Shown here in pieces: positions 41,163-49,776 of a DNA stretch of 61,118 nucleotides. A program made the position numbers and the translations under genes. The notes below the pieces were generated by a model. The model saw only the letters and a list, made by a program, of their open reading frames with translations, had not been told where the DNA came from and did not search any database. The DNA comes from Candidatus Thiodiazotropha endolucinida (GTDB lineage Bacteria; Pseudomonadota; Gammaproteobacteria; Chromatiales; Chromatiaceae). The stretch is from NCBI RefSeq assembly GCF_001715975.1, contig NZ_MARB01000027.1:1-61118 (forward strand). The letters run 5' to 3'. The stretch's first letter is position 1. Every line of letters begins with the position of its first letter.

Positions 41163-43348
41163 ACTTCACTCTCCTCTGTTGCACTCTCTCGAGCCAAGTC
41201 CAGCAGCATCGGCAGTTGCACCACCATACAGGCCCCTTTATCACAGTTTTCCGCCCAGATGATACCGCCATGCTCCTCAACAATCTTCTTTACGATCGCC
41301 AAACCCAACCCGGTTCCCTTCGGTTTGGTTGTGACATAGGGTTCGAAGAGCTCTTGAATCATCGCCTCAGCAATGCCCGGACCATTATCCTGCACGCGCA
41401 ATTCATAGTATGGGTGGTCATCCCTACTCAGAATCTTGGAGACAAGGGAGACCTTACCCCGCTTCTTGCCCTCCAACGCCTCGACAGCGTTTTTAACAAG
41501 ATTGTGTACAACTTGACGTATACGCAAGGGATCTGCCTCTATCCTGGCGTTAGTGGCCGACAGGTCAATTTCAAACCCTACCCCATGAGTACCCCGATAG
41601 AGGTCCACTATCTCCCCGATCAGGGTATCCGGCTTGATCGGCTTTAGCTCCATTTGCGGTGGACGGGCATACTCGGAAAAGTCGTTAACCATGCTCTTCA
41701 TGGCTTCTACTTGCTGTACGATGGTATGGGTCGCGCGATCGAGCACCTCGGCATCTTTCTTCGGCATATCCTTGAGATATTTATGGCGTAAACGCTCTGC
41801 CGAAAGCTGAATAGGCGTCAACGGATTTTTTATCTCGTGGGCCAGACGCCGCGCCACTTCACCCCAGGCAGCATCCCGCTGAGCACGAATCAGAGCCGTT
41901 ACGTCATCGAACAAAACGATATGACCTTTGCGTCCGTTGGGTTGGGCAAAAGGCGTGGCCCTACAGATCAAGACCTTACGACCCTCACCACCAAACAGGG
42001 TCAATTCGCCGCGCCACTCTTTGTCGATCTGGCGTAACGGAACCTCCAAACCTTCGGCGAACTGCCTCAGAATAGGTGACTCGAGGGCCAATGCCTGAAC
42101 CGGCAGATCGATCATCCTATCCAAATTAATGCCCAGGATCTTTTCCGCGGCCGGGTTGGCCGTGCGCATTTTACGTAGCGCATCAAAGGTCAGCACCCCG
42201 GACGAGAGCCGGGTCAGGACGGTTTCAAGGTAGGCGCGCTGTCCCTCGACTTCACGCTGGCTCTCGGCGGCCTGATCCCTGGCCTGACGGATGCGGCGGG
42301 TCATGGTATTGAACGAGGCAACCAGGAAGGCAAGCTCATCCGCCCGCCTTGGGACGGGCAGACGCCGATCGTAATTCCCCTCGGCAACCGCCTTGGTACC
42401 GGCCGCGATGTTCGCTATCGGCGCCACCATGCGCCTGGCCGAAAAGAAAGCGGCCCAGACCGCTGACAACATTGCGAACATCAACACCAGAAACAGGGTC
42501 AGGGAGAAGTTGCGTTTCAGTGATTGACGTAAAAATGAGAGCTCGTTGTAACGGTTATAGGCCACTTCCAGCTTCTCCGACAAAGCACTCACCCTTTCCG
42601 ATGCGGGATAGAGCCCCTGAATAATAAAGGGGCGCCCGAGCGGGTCCGCCACCGCGACCCGAATCATCAACTCATCCTTCTCCCTCGCCAATCCGACATA
42701 GCTGTTCCCCTCGCGCAGCCGCTGCATGATGTAATCATCCGGTTTGGCCGGCACCAGCTCATCCGCCACGGCATTGGAGTAGGCAATGATCTGCCCGGCA
42801 GGATCGCTGAGTGAGAGCTCCAGCGCACCCGATTGCTGGCGCAGTTTCGCTATCGTCAGCGAGAGCGCCGATTCAGAGGTGTCCGCGATACTGAGCAATT
42901 GCTGTTCCGTATATTTCAGCCAGACCCTTTGATTGAGGGACAAAGAAGCCCGGGCCAGATCCCGCGCATCCTGCATGGCCTGGTCGATCTGCACGTCAAA
43001 CCAGCTGTCGATACCCCCCTGTAGAAAACTGAAAGAGTAGTAATAGACCACACCCACCGGCAGTAGGGAGATCAAGGTAAAGATCAACACCATGCGCAGG
43101 GTCAGCCTGGAACCTGCGCTGTGCCTCAGATATTGGCGTATCAGGCGTATCGAGTTGTAGGTGATCAGCACGAACAGAACGAACATGCCCGCCAAGTTGA
43201 ATATCAGCAGTGGGACAAAGTAGCGGCTCAAGTCGGCGGAGTTCTGCACCGCGCTGCTCATCAGGTGCAGACTCACCAGCAGCAGTATCAGCAGCAGGCC
43301 GACGGAGAGCCCTCCCAGACGTAATCGGCTCAGGGTTGAAGGGGCCAT
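41159..43348 (-). CDS. NtrY-like membrane histidine kinase
   Basis: About 729 residues from ATG 43348 (AGGA upstream); longer starts at ATG 43357 or TTG 43375 overlap the upstream gene more. Three N-terminal helices (about 10-35, 45-70 and 85-110) and a periplasmic sensor region are followed by another membrane helix near residue 290, HAMP (about 310-360), PAS and the kinase core. The H box is RRLAHEIKNPLTPIQLSAER, with N box NLVKNAVEAL, G1 VQDNGPGI and G2 GTGLGLAIVKKI. This order is that of NtrY. NtrYX pairs sense nitrogen or redox status in related bacteria; the signal here is unknown. It is embedded after rsmB and the DUF4390 gene, a common gammaproteobacterial arrangement. Confidence 0.92.
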   Translation of the reverse strand: MAPSTLSRLRLGGLSVGLLLILLLVSLHLMSSAVQNSADLSRYFVPLLIFNLAGMFVLFVLITYNSIRLIRQYLRHSAGSRLTLRMVLIFTLISLLPVGVVYYYSFSFLQGGIDSWFDVQIDQAMQDARDLARASLSLNQRVWLKYTEQQLLSIADTSESALSLTIAKLRQQSGALELSLSDPAGQIIAYSNAVADELVPAKPDDYIMQRLREGNSYVGLAREKDELMIRVAVADPLGRPFIIQGLYPASERVSALSEKLEVAYNRYNELSFLRQSLKRNFSLTLFLVLMFAMLSAVWAAFFSARRMVAPIANIAAGTKAVAEGNYDRRLPVPRRADELAFLVASFNTMTRRIRQARDQAAESQREVEGQRAYLETVLTRLSSGVLTFDALRKMRTANPAAEKILGINLDRMIDLPVQALALESPILRQFAEGLEVPLRQIDKEWRGELTLFGGEGRKVLICRATPFAQPNGRKGHIVLFDDVTALIRAQRDAAWGEVARRLAHEIKNPLTPIQLSAERLRHKYLKDMPKKDAEVLDRATHTIVQQVEAMKSMVNDFSEYARPPQMELKPIKPDTLIGEIVDLYRGTHGVGFEIDLSATNARIEADPLRIRQVVHNLVKNAVEALEGKKRGKVSLVSKILSRDDHPYYELRVQDNGPGIAEAMIQELFEPYVTTKPKGTGLGLAIVKKIVEEHGGIIWAENCDKGACMVVQLPMLLDLARESATEESEV

Positions 43349-43890
43349 TGGGACCATCCTGTCGTCAGTTTCCAACCCCTGCCAAGGTAGGCCAACGGCT
43401 GTAGAGGCAGGGGCAGGGATTCTATGTCGAGGTCAGCGCGCAAACGTAGCTGATAAGCCTCTCCGGGCGCCAGTTTTACCGGGCTGACCATGGGTAGATT
43501 GGTGATCTCACCCAATGCATGCAGCGCCGCATCCTGGGTGACGAAATTCTGTTCATCTCCTGTCTGTCCGTCAACGATTCGATAGAGCTCAGTCAGGGCA
43601 TGGTAGCGAATCTGAAAACTCAAGGTGGTTGTGAATGGGCTCGGTTCCCAGAATCCACGCCATACCTTCTCCACGAGAAGTTGCACTTTCAAGGTCAGCG
43701 GCACACCGTTATTCAGCGCTTCGTGGGCCTGTTCACTTAATTGATAGTCGATTCGGGCATTCAACTGGTAGACATTGTCGATTTGTATGATCTGAACATC
43801 TTTGATAGTGAAGGCCGTCGCCTGCGTCAGCGGCAGCATCAGCATCAGCATCAGCAAAATTGGCAACAGCCAGTAGGGTCCTCTCTTCAT
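43330..43890 (-). CDS. DUF4390 secreted protein
   Basis: A 186-residue exported protein. The N-terminus is a signal peptide (RGPYWLLPILLMLMLMLPLT, cleavage after TQATA). The mature part matches the DUF4390 family: AFTIKDVQIIQIDNVYQLNA, later PLTLKVQLLVEKVWRGFWEP and a C-terminal WPLQP. The gene always sits between rsmB and ntrY-type kinase genes in many gammaproteobacteria, as here. Function is unknown; a role in feeding a periplasmic signal to the kinase is a fair guess. Its start overlaps the rsmB stop by 4 bp. Confidence 0.88.
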   Translation of the reverse strand: MKRGPYWLLPILLMLMLMLPLTQATAFTIKDVQIIQIDNVYQLNARIDYQLSEQAHEALNNGVPLTLKVQLLVEKVWRGFWEPSPFTTTLSFQIRYHALTELYRIVDGQTGDEQNFVTQDAALHALGEITNLPMVSPVKLAPGEAYQLRLRADLDIESLPLPLQPLAYLGRGWKLTTGWSQWPLQP

Positions 43891-45194
43891 GTGGCTCTTT
43901 TAATCAGACGTGCGTAATAAAAACCGTCCAAACCGTCCTCACCGGGAGCGATCTGGCGACCCACGGATCTGGCCTCTCCCCAGGGCACATCCATCACATC
44001 CTCCTTCGCGTCGGCCTGCCGGCTGAGAAATTGCTGCAGCTGCAATTCATTCTCCTGGGGCAGGATTGAACAGGTTGCATAGAGCATCACACCACCCGGT
44101 TTCAACAACCGCCATACTGTGTCCAGAATTTTGTTCTGAAGTTTCACCAGATTGATGATATCCGTCTCCCTGCGCAGATACTTGATATCCGGATGGCGGC
44201 GGATGACACCCGTTGCCGAGCAGGGCAGATCCAACAGAATTCGATCATAACACTGACTGGTCCAGGATCCATCGGGGTCGGCGGCATCTCCCTGCTGCAG
44301 GGTCGCCCGGCGTCCGATGCGCGACAGATTTTCACTGACCCGCTGCAGACGCTCGGCATCGCTGTCCAAAGCCGTCAACTCGATTTCCGGCTCCATCTCC
44401 AGCATATGACAGCTTTTACCGCCAGGGGCGGCGCAGGCATCCAGCACATGTTGTCCGGGCTGTAAACCCAACAGGCCGGCCGCCAGCTGGGCGGCGCCAT
44501 CCTGTATTGAGACACAACCCCGAGCAAAGCCGGGCAGGCTCTCCACATCCATGGCCCTGGTCAGGTTGATGCCGCTCTCGACCCGGGGCATGGGCTCGGC
44601 ATCGATGCCGTTCTTCCGCAACAGATCGAGATAGTCATCGCGGGAGTTGATTTGCCGGTTGACCCTGAGACTCATGGGCGGATGCGAATTGAGCGCCTCT
44701 GCACGCTGCTGCCAGCTCTCGGGCCATTGGGTCTGCAGCGCATGCAGCAACCAGCCCGGCATGGCATAGCGCGCCTCCGGCTCACCCTCAAGGGCTTCGA
44801 TCAAGCCTTCCCGCTGACGCTGAAAATTGCGCAGCACGCCATTGATCAGGCCTACCGCCCAACGCTTACGGAGCTTGTTCGCCGCACCGGCTGTTTCATG
44901 TACCGCGGCATGGTCGCCAACCCGGAGATAGAGGAGTTGATAGAGTCCGATCAAAACCAGGGCTTCGATGTCCCGGTCCCTCGATTTCAACGGCTTCGCC
45001 ATTAATTGACGTTGTATAAAATGCAGCTTGAGATAGTTGCGCATCACACCGAAACAGATCGCCTGAACCAATCCCCTGTCACGACTATCCGCAAGCCGGT
45101 CCAGATATTGCGGCAACAGTTCCGAGAGGGAACGCCCCGCCAGCACCTTTTGAATCACAAGTGCAGAAACCAGACGCGGGTCTCCGGATTTCAT
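43887..45194 (-). CDS. rsmB: 16S rRNA (cytosine-967-C5)-methyltransferase RsmB
   Basis: About 435 residues. It has an N-terminal NusB-like RNA-binding domain (LVSALVIQKVLAGRSLSELL and following helices) and a C-terminal Rossmann methyltransferase. SAM motif I is HVLDACAAPGGKSCHML. The two cysteines of m5C chemistry are in LLDLPCSATGVIRRHP and LYATCSILPQENE. It modifies C967 of 16S rRNA. ATG 45194 has GGGG seven bases upstream; ATG 45215, overlapping the fmt stop, would add seven residues. It belongs to the def-fmt-rsmB cluster. Confidence 0.95.
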   Translation of the reverse strand: MKSGDPRLVSALVIQKVLAGRSLSELLPQYLDRLADSRDRGLVQAICFGVMRNYLKLHFIQRQLMAKPLKSRDRDIEALVLIGLYQLLYLRVGDHAAVHETAGAANKLRKRWAVGLINGVLRNFQRQREGLIEALEGEPEARYAMPGWLLHALQTQWPESWQQRAEALNSHPPMSLRVNRQINSRDDYLDLLRKNGIDAEPMPRVESGINLTRAMDVESLPGFARGCVSIQDGAAQLAAGLLGLQPGQHVLDACAAPGGKSCHMLEMEPEIELTALDSDAERLQRVSENLSRIGRRATLQQGDAADPDGSWTSQCYDRILLDLPCSATGVIRRHPDIKYLRRETDIINLVKLQNKILDTVWRLLKPGGVMLYATCSILPQENELQLQQFLSRQADAKEDVMDVPWGEARSVGRQIAPGEDGLDGFYYARLIKRAT

Positions 45195-45214
45195 TGTCCC
45201 CGCGCCGGCCGGCA

Positions 45215-46153
45215 TCACCCCAATACCACGCCATCCATCGAGTGGGCATTGAGAAAATCGGCGGCGGACATGGCACGTTTTCCCGGCATCTGCAGTTGGC
45301 TGATTCGCAAAACCCCATCACCGGTGGCAACGTCGATGCCGGGTTTCCCACTACGCAATACCTCCCCCGGCTTAGCGGCACACCCTTCGTTCAATGGCTG
45401 CGCCTGCCAGATTCGCATGATCCTGTCGTCGTAGCGGCATTGGGCCACGGGCCACGGATTAAAGGCCCGCACCTTGCGGTCAATCTCTGCAGCGGGTCGC
45501 GACCAGTCGATCAATCCCTCCTGTTTTTCCAGCTTACCGGCATAGTTGGCCAGATGCTCATCCTGGATTTCGGCTTGCAGTCGGCCACCGGCCAGGTCGG
45601 GCAGACAGGTCACCAGCGCCTGCGCGCCCAACAGCGCCAAGCGGTCATGCAGGGTACCGCCGGTATCATCGTCACGAATCGGCGACCTCAAAGTGTACAG
45701 CATCGGCCCGGTGTCGAGGCCGGCTTCCATCTGCATGATGGTGACGCCGCTCTCCTTGTCGCCGGCCAACAGCGCCCGCTGGATCGGTGCGGCTCCCCGC
45801 CAGCGCGGCAACAGGGATGCATGTATGTTGATACAACCCAACCTGGGAATATCCAAAACAGCCTGCGGCAGTAACAATCCATAGGCCACCACCACCATCA
45901 AATCCGCGTTCAGGCCGGCCAGTTCATGCTGTGCGTTTTCATCCTTCAATGTTTGTGGCTGCCTGACCTCTATGCCTTTTGCCAGGGCCATCTCCTTAAC
46001 CGGACTGAGTTGTACTTTCCTGCCCCTGCCGGCGGGTCGATCCGGTTGGGTATAGACGGCCACTACCCGATGATGAGTGGTTAACAGGGCCTCGAGCGCG
46101 GTGGCGGCAAACGCCGGCGTGCCGGCAAATACGATTTTCAGTGGCTCAGACAT
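45215..46153 (-). CDS. fmt: Methionyl-tRNA formyltransferase
   Basis: A 312-residue enzyme that formylates the initiator Met-tRNA using 10-formyl-THF. The start MSEPLKIVFAGTPAFAATAL is diagnostic of Fmt. The formyl-transfer site is CINIHASLLPRWRGAAPIQR, with the Asn-His-Ser/Asp catalytic set (Asp in MEAGLDTGPML). A C-terminal tRNA-binding OB domain follows. ATG 46153 matches the family's N-terminus; a TTG 24 bases upstream is less likely. It lies downstream of def on the same strand, the usual pairing. Confidence 0.96.
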   Translation of the reverse strand: MSEPLKIVFAGTPAFAATALEALLTTHHRVVAVYTQPDRPAGRGRKVQLSPVKEMALAKGIEVRQPQTLKDENAQHELAGLNADLMVVVAYGLLLPQAVLDIPRLGCINIHASLLPRWRGAAPIQRALLAGDKESGVTIMQMEAGLDTGPMLYTLRSPIRDDDTGGTLHDRLALLGAQALVTCLPDLAGGRLQAEIQDEHLANYAGKLEKQEGLIDWSRPAAEIDRKVRAFNPWPVAQCRYDDRIMRIWQAQPLNEGCAAKPGEVLRSGKPGIDVATGDGVLRISQLQMPGKRAMSAADFLNAHSMDGVVLG

Positions 46154-46273
46154 GAGCGGTTGACCTGCTTTGGTCAAAATATCGGGTTGGATTTGATAGG
46201 TTTGGGACCGGTGTCTCAGACAAACCCGAATGGACGGATGAATATTGGATCAAGATGGGACTCCAGAGCGTGT

Positions 46274-46807
46274 TCAGATGACCTGGTGGGCTTTTGCGCC
46301 GGGGGTATCCTGCTGCCGACTCTCCTTTTCCAGCTTCTTACGGATCCGCTGACGCTTGAGGCTGGAGAGATAGTCCACAAACAATTTACCTTCCAGGTGA
46401 TCCAGTTCATGCTGTATACAGACCGCCAACAATCCCTCGGCCTCCATTTCGAAGGCGGCACCGTCACGACCGAGGGCCCGTACCCGGATCAGGTTGGCCC
46501 GTTTCACCATTTCGTAGGCGCCGGGGACCGAGAGACAACCCTCTTCCATCTGCTCTTCGCCATCTTTCTCGATTATCTCCGGATTCACCAGGCAAAGAGG
46601 CTGATTCTTCTCTTCGGACAGGTCGATAACGACCACCCGGTTGGCCACATTGACCTGGGTCGCGGCAAGCCCGATTCCCGGGGCCTGATACATTGTCTCA
46701 AGCATATCGTCAATCAGCCGACGTATAGAGTCGTCAACCTGAGCCACTGGTTTGGCCTTGTTGCGCAGTCGTGGATCGGGAAAATGGAGTATGTCTAGAA
46801 TCGCCAT
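46274..46807 (-). CDS. def: Peptide deformylase
   Basis: A 177-residue iron/zinc enzyme that removes the formyl group from new proteins. The three family motifs are present: GIGLAATQV (motif 1), EEGCLSVPG (motif 2, metal-binding Cys) and [11 protein letters not shown] (motif 3, HEXXH). The ATG at 46807 gives the normal N-terminus [15 protein letters not shown]; the upstream TTG start is less likely. It is the first gene of def-fmt-rsmB-DUF4390-ntrYX-like on the minus strand and is divergent from the LysM gene, a layout common in gammaproteobacteria. Confidence 0.96.
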   Translation of the reverse strand: MAILDILHFPDPRLRNKAKPVAQVDDSIRRLIDDMLETMYQAPGIGLAATQVNVANRVVVIDLSEEKNQPLCLVNPEIIEKDGEEQMEEGCLSVPGAYEMVKRANLIRVRALGRDGAAFEMEAEGLLAVCIQHELDHLEGKLFVDYLSSLKRQRIRKKLEKESRQQDTPGAKAHQVI

Positions 46808-46992
46808 CTGTTTTTCCAAAATCTATAGTACAAATGCAAGAAATTGCGCTAACATTATGATCATACTGGAAACTAGTGTAGTGTCACAGACTGTTTTTCA
46901 AGAAAAATCGTCATCGAGTATAGAACACAACACACGGGAGAATATCCGCAGTTGATCGCTAGGTTTTCCGCTTCGTACCCAAGGGAATAGTT

Positions 46993-48027
46993 ATGTCATA
47001 TCTTAACAACAAACTCATCGGAGTCATCAGCGGCCTGCTGCTCTCCTTTTCCGCACTTGCGGCCCAGCATGTCGCGCTTAATCCCTCACACCCGGAACGC
47101 TACACCGTGGTCAAGGGCGATACGCTCTGGGACATCTCATCGATGTTTCTGCGGGATCCCTGGCTGTGGCCAGAGGTCTGGTATGTCAATCCGCAAATTG
47201 CAAACCCGCATCTGATCTATCCCGGTGACGAGATCGTTCTCACCTATCGCGACGGTCAGCCGGTACTCCAACTGAGCCGGAAAAACAGCCTTTCGCCAAG
47301 AGTCCGAGCCACTCCTCTGGATCAGGCGATTCCGACCATCCCCATCGATGCCATCGCCCCATTCCTGACCCGCCCCTATGTGGTCGACGAGAATGAGCTG
47401 GAAAAGGCACCCTATATCGTCCATTTTCTGGATGACCATATTGTGGGCGGCGCGGGTATCAGCTACTACGCCCGCAGCATCATGGAGGAGCGGCCAATCC
47501 AATACGCGGTGGTTAGACCGGAAAAGCCCTATAAAGATCCTGATACGGGAGAGATTCTCGGCTATGAAGCCCTCTATGTCGGCACTTCCGAACTGAAAAG
47601 AACAGGCGATCCCGCCAAGCTGCTGCTTACCTCTTCCGACATGGAAGCGATCATCGGTGACCGCCTGATCAAGGAGCAGGAGGACGAGCCGCTGATCGAC
47701 TTTCAACCCCGGGTGCCTGAGAATCCCATCGAAGGACGCATCATCTCGGTGCTCAACGGCGTAACCCAGATCGGGCAATACAACGTGGTGGTGTTGAACA
47801 AGGGCGCCAACGTGGGCCTGGAGGCCGGCCATGTGCTGCGCATACTGCAGGGTGGCGAAGCTATCCGCGACATCGTCAAAGGCCGCGGTGAAACGGTCAC
47901 GCTGCCGCTGGAAGAGGCCGGCCATCTGATGGTCTTTCGTACCTTCGAGAAGGTCAGTTTCGCGCTGGTCATGGATGCCACAAAACCTCTGCATGTTTTG
48001 GACTGGGTACGCACACCGGGCTCTTAA
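46993..48027 (+). CDS. Secreted LysM-domain protein
   Basis: A 344-residue exported protein with a signal peptide (VISGLLLSFSALA, cleavage before AQHV). The LysM motif spans about residues 37-82: YTVVKGDTLWDISSMFLRDP then PEVWYVNPQIANPHLIYPGD. The rest, about 250 residues, is a conserved extension found with dprA-linked LysM proteins (GYEALYVGTSELKRTGDPAK, GQYNVVVLNKGANVGLEAGH), perhaps a beta-rich periplasmic domain. It probably binds peptidoglycan. It lies 30 bp ahead of dprA on the same strand, the normal gammaproteobacterial def / LysM-dprA layout. Confidence 0.93.
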   Translation: MSYLNNKLIGVISGLLLSFSALAAQHVALNPSHPERYTVVKGDTLWDISSMFLRDPWLWPEVWYVNPQIANPHLIYPGDEIVLTYRDGQPVLQLSRKNSLSPRVRATPLDQAIPTIPIDAIAPFLTRPYVVDENELEKAPYIVHFLDDHIVGGAGISYYARSIMEERPIQYAVVRPEKPYKDPDTGEILGYEALYVGTSELKRTGDPAKLLLTSSDMEAIIGDRLIKEQEDEPLIDFQPRVPENPIEGRIISVLNGVTQIGQYNVVVLNKGANVGLEAGHVLRILQGGEAIRDIVKGRGETVTLPLEEAGHLMVFRTFEKVSFALVMDATKPLHVLDWVRTPGS

Positions 48028-48057
48028 AAAACAATCGATCTGAACAAGCCGCGTAGC

Positions 48058-49206
48058 ATGGATGGTACAACCGGCACATCTCAACAAGACCCGGAGGCCT
48101 GGCTGCTCGTCGGCCTCGCCTCCGGTATCGGCAGTCGCTACTTTCAGCGCCTGCTGGACCACTTCGGCGAACCGCAATCCATCCTCGACGCCTCGCGTAC
48201 TGAACTTGCCGAGCTTGGCATACCGAATCCGGCCATCGACGCCCTGTTGGCGCAAGACCGCAGCCGGATAAAAGCCTCCCTGGAGTGGTTGACGAAGCCG
48301 AATCATCAACTCCTCACCCTCAACGACAAGGAATATCCAACCCTGCTGCGACAGATCGACGCACCGCCCCCCCTGCTCTTTCTGATCGGTGACAAACAGC
48401 TGCTGCACCAGCCTCAACTGGCTATCGTCGGCAGCCGCAATCCGACCGCCACCGGACTCGAGAATGCCCACGAATTCGCCCGAAGCCTGGCCGCCTCAGG
48501 CTTCTGTATCACAAGCGGCCTGGCTCAGGGAATCGACGGCGCAGCTCACAGCGGCGCACTCAAGGGCGGCTCGACCATTGCCGTGATGGGAACGGGAGCA
48601 GACCGGATCTATCCCGGCAGTCATAAGCGTCTCGCCCATCAGATTGCCGATCAGGCACTCTTGGTCACCGAGTTTCCACCCGGCACCCCGGCAAGAGCGG
48701 AAAACTTCCCGCGACGCAACCGGATCATCAGCGGCCTGGCGCTCGGTACCCTGGTTGTCGAGGCCACACTGCAGAGCGGATCACTGATTACCGCAAGACT
48801 CTCATCAGAACAGGGGCGAGAGGTATTTGCCATTCCTGGCTCCATTCACAATCCCCAGGCCCGTGGCTGCCATGCCCTGATCAGACAGGGCGCCAAGCTG
48901 GTGGAGTCTGCCCAGGACATCGTCGAGGAACTGGGCGCCCTGTTCGCAACGCTGGAAAACCCGACAGATACTGAATCGACTACAGAAGATTCTGATATCA
49001 TGCAACGGGATGCCGACTACCAGCGCCTGGTGCAGGCGCTGGGCTATGATCCGGTGTCGGTTGACGAATTAATCACCCGTACGGGTTTGACCGCGGAGGC
49101 AGTTTCGTCCATGCTGCTGTTGCTCGAGCTTGAAGGTCATGTATCATCGGCTCCCGGCGGCTACTACTGCCGTACAGACAGACTGACATCCCGCCACAGC
49201 GGGTGA
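48058..49206 (+). CDS. dprA: DNA-processing protein DprA (Smf)
   Basis: A 382-residue protein that loads RecA onto incoming single-stranded DNA in transformation. It has an N-terminal SAM/HhH-like region (residues 10-70), the Rossmann-fold core with AIVGSRNPTATGLENAHEFA, SGLAQGIDGAAHSGAL and EFPPGTPARAENFPRRNRII, and a C-terminal winged-helix DML1-like domain (VSVDELITRTGLTAEAVSSM). Ends with a normal GGYYCR tail. It lies between the LysM gene and smg, the usual order. No other competence gene is visible here. Confidence 0.95.
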   Translation: MDGTTGTSQQDPEAWLLVGLASGIGSRYFQRLLDHFGEPQSILDASRTELAELGIPNPAIDALLAQDRSRIKASLEWLTKPNHQLLTLNDKEYPTLLRQIDAPPPLLFLIGDKQLLHQPQLAIVGSRNPTATGLENAHEFARSLAASGFCITSGLAQGIDGAAHSGALKGGSTIAVMGTGADRIYPGSHKRLAHQIADQALLVTEFPPGTPARAENFPRRNRIISGLALGTLVVEATLQSGSLITARLSSEQGREVFAIPGSIHNPQARGCHALIRQGAKLVESAQDIVEELGALFATLENPTDTESTTEDSDIMQRDADYQRLVQALGYDPVSVDELITRTGLTAEAVSSMLLLLELEGHVSSAPGGYYCRTDRLTSRHSG

Positions 49207-49214
49207 GAGAGCAT

Positions 49215-49691
49215 ATGAACGAAAACGTGGTCGACATTCTGATCTACCTCTATGAGAACTATATGGATGGTGAACAGGCCCCACCATCGGATCAACACGA
49301 ACTTCGTGACGAATTGATTCAAGCCGGCTTCCCCGCGGGCGAGATCGATAAGGCCTTCGATTGGCTGGATGAACTCGCCAACAACGATCAGTCTCAGCAT
49401 GGTGACACCAATCAATCTCACTCCCTGAGGGTCTTCACGGCAGAGGAGACCGCCCGACTGGATGTGGATTCCCGTGGTTTGCTGCTGTTTCTGGAGCAGA
49501 ATGACATACTGACGGTAAATGCCCGTGAGCTCGTTATCGACCGGGCCCTGGCGCTCGACACCGCCATCATCACGGAAGAGGAGTTGAAATGGATTATTCT
49601 ACTGGTATTGATGAATCAGCCTGGACAGGAAGCAGCTTTCGCGCGCATGGAGGACATGGTCTATAACGAAGTTCCGATGTTCCTGCATTAA
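49215..49691 (+). CDS. smg: Smg (DUF494) family protein
   Basis: A 158-residue protein of the Smg family, normally found between dprA and topA, as here. The N-terminus ENVVDILIYLYENYMDGEQ is the family signature, followed by helical segments and a C-terminal ELKWIILLVLMNQPGQEAAF. Its role is unknown, although synteny suggests DNA or cell-envelope maintenance. ATG 49215 fits the family start; a GTG at 49203 overlaps dprA. A terminator follows, so topA has its own promoter. Confidence 0.9.
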   Translation: MNENVVDILIYLYENYMDGEQAPPSDQHELRDELIQAGFPAGEIDKAFDWLDELANNDQSQHGDTNQSHSLRVFTAEETARLDVDSRGLLLFLEQNDILTVNARELVIDRALALDTAIITEEELKWIILLVLMNQPGQEAAFARMEDMVYNEVPMFLH

Positions 49692-49724
49692 CCGCTGCTG
49701 ACATAAAACACTTGATTTCTTTTA

Positions 49725-49753
49725 CGTGGGACGGTTCACTGTCCCGCGTTTTT
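49725..49753 (+). terminator. Intrinsic terminator between smg and topA
   Basis: Stem cgtgggac / gtcccgcg (one mismatch) with an 8-nt loop is followed by TTTTT, 33 bp after the smg stop. Confidence 0.75.
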
Positions 49754-49776
49754 CCCTTGAAACGACCCAAACAGAG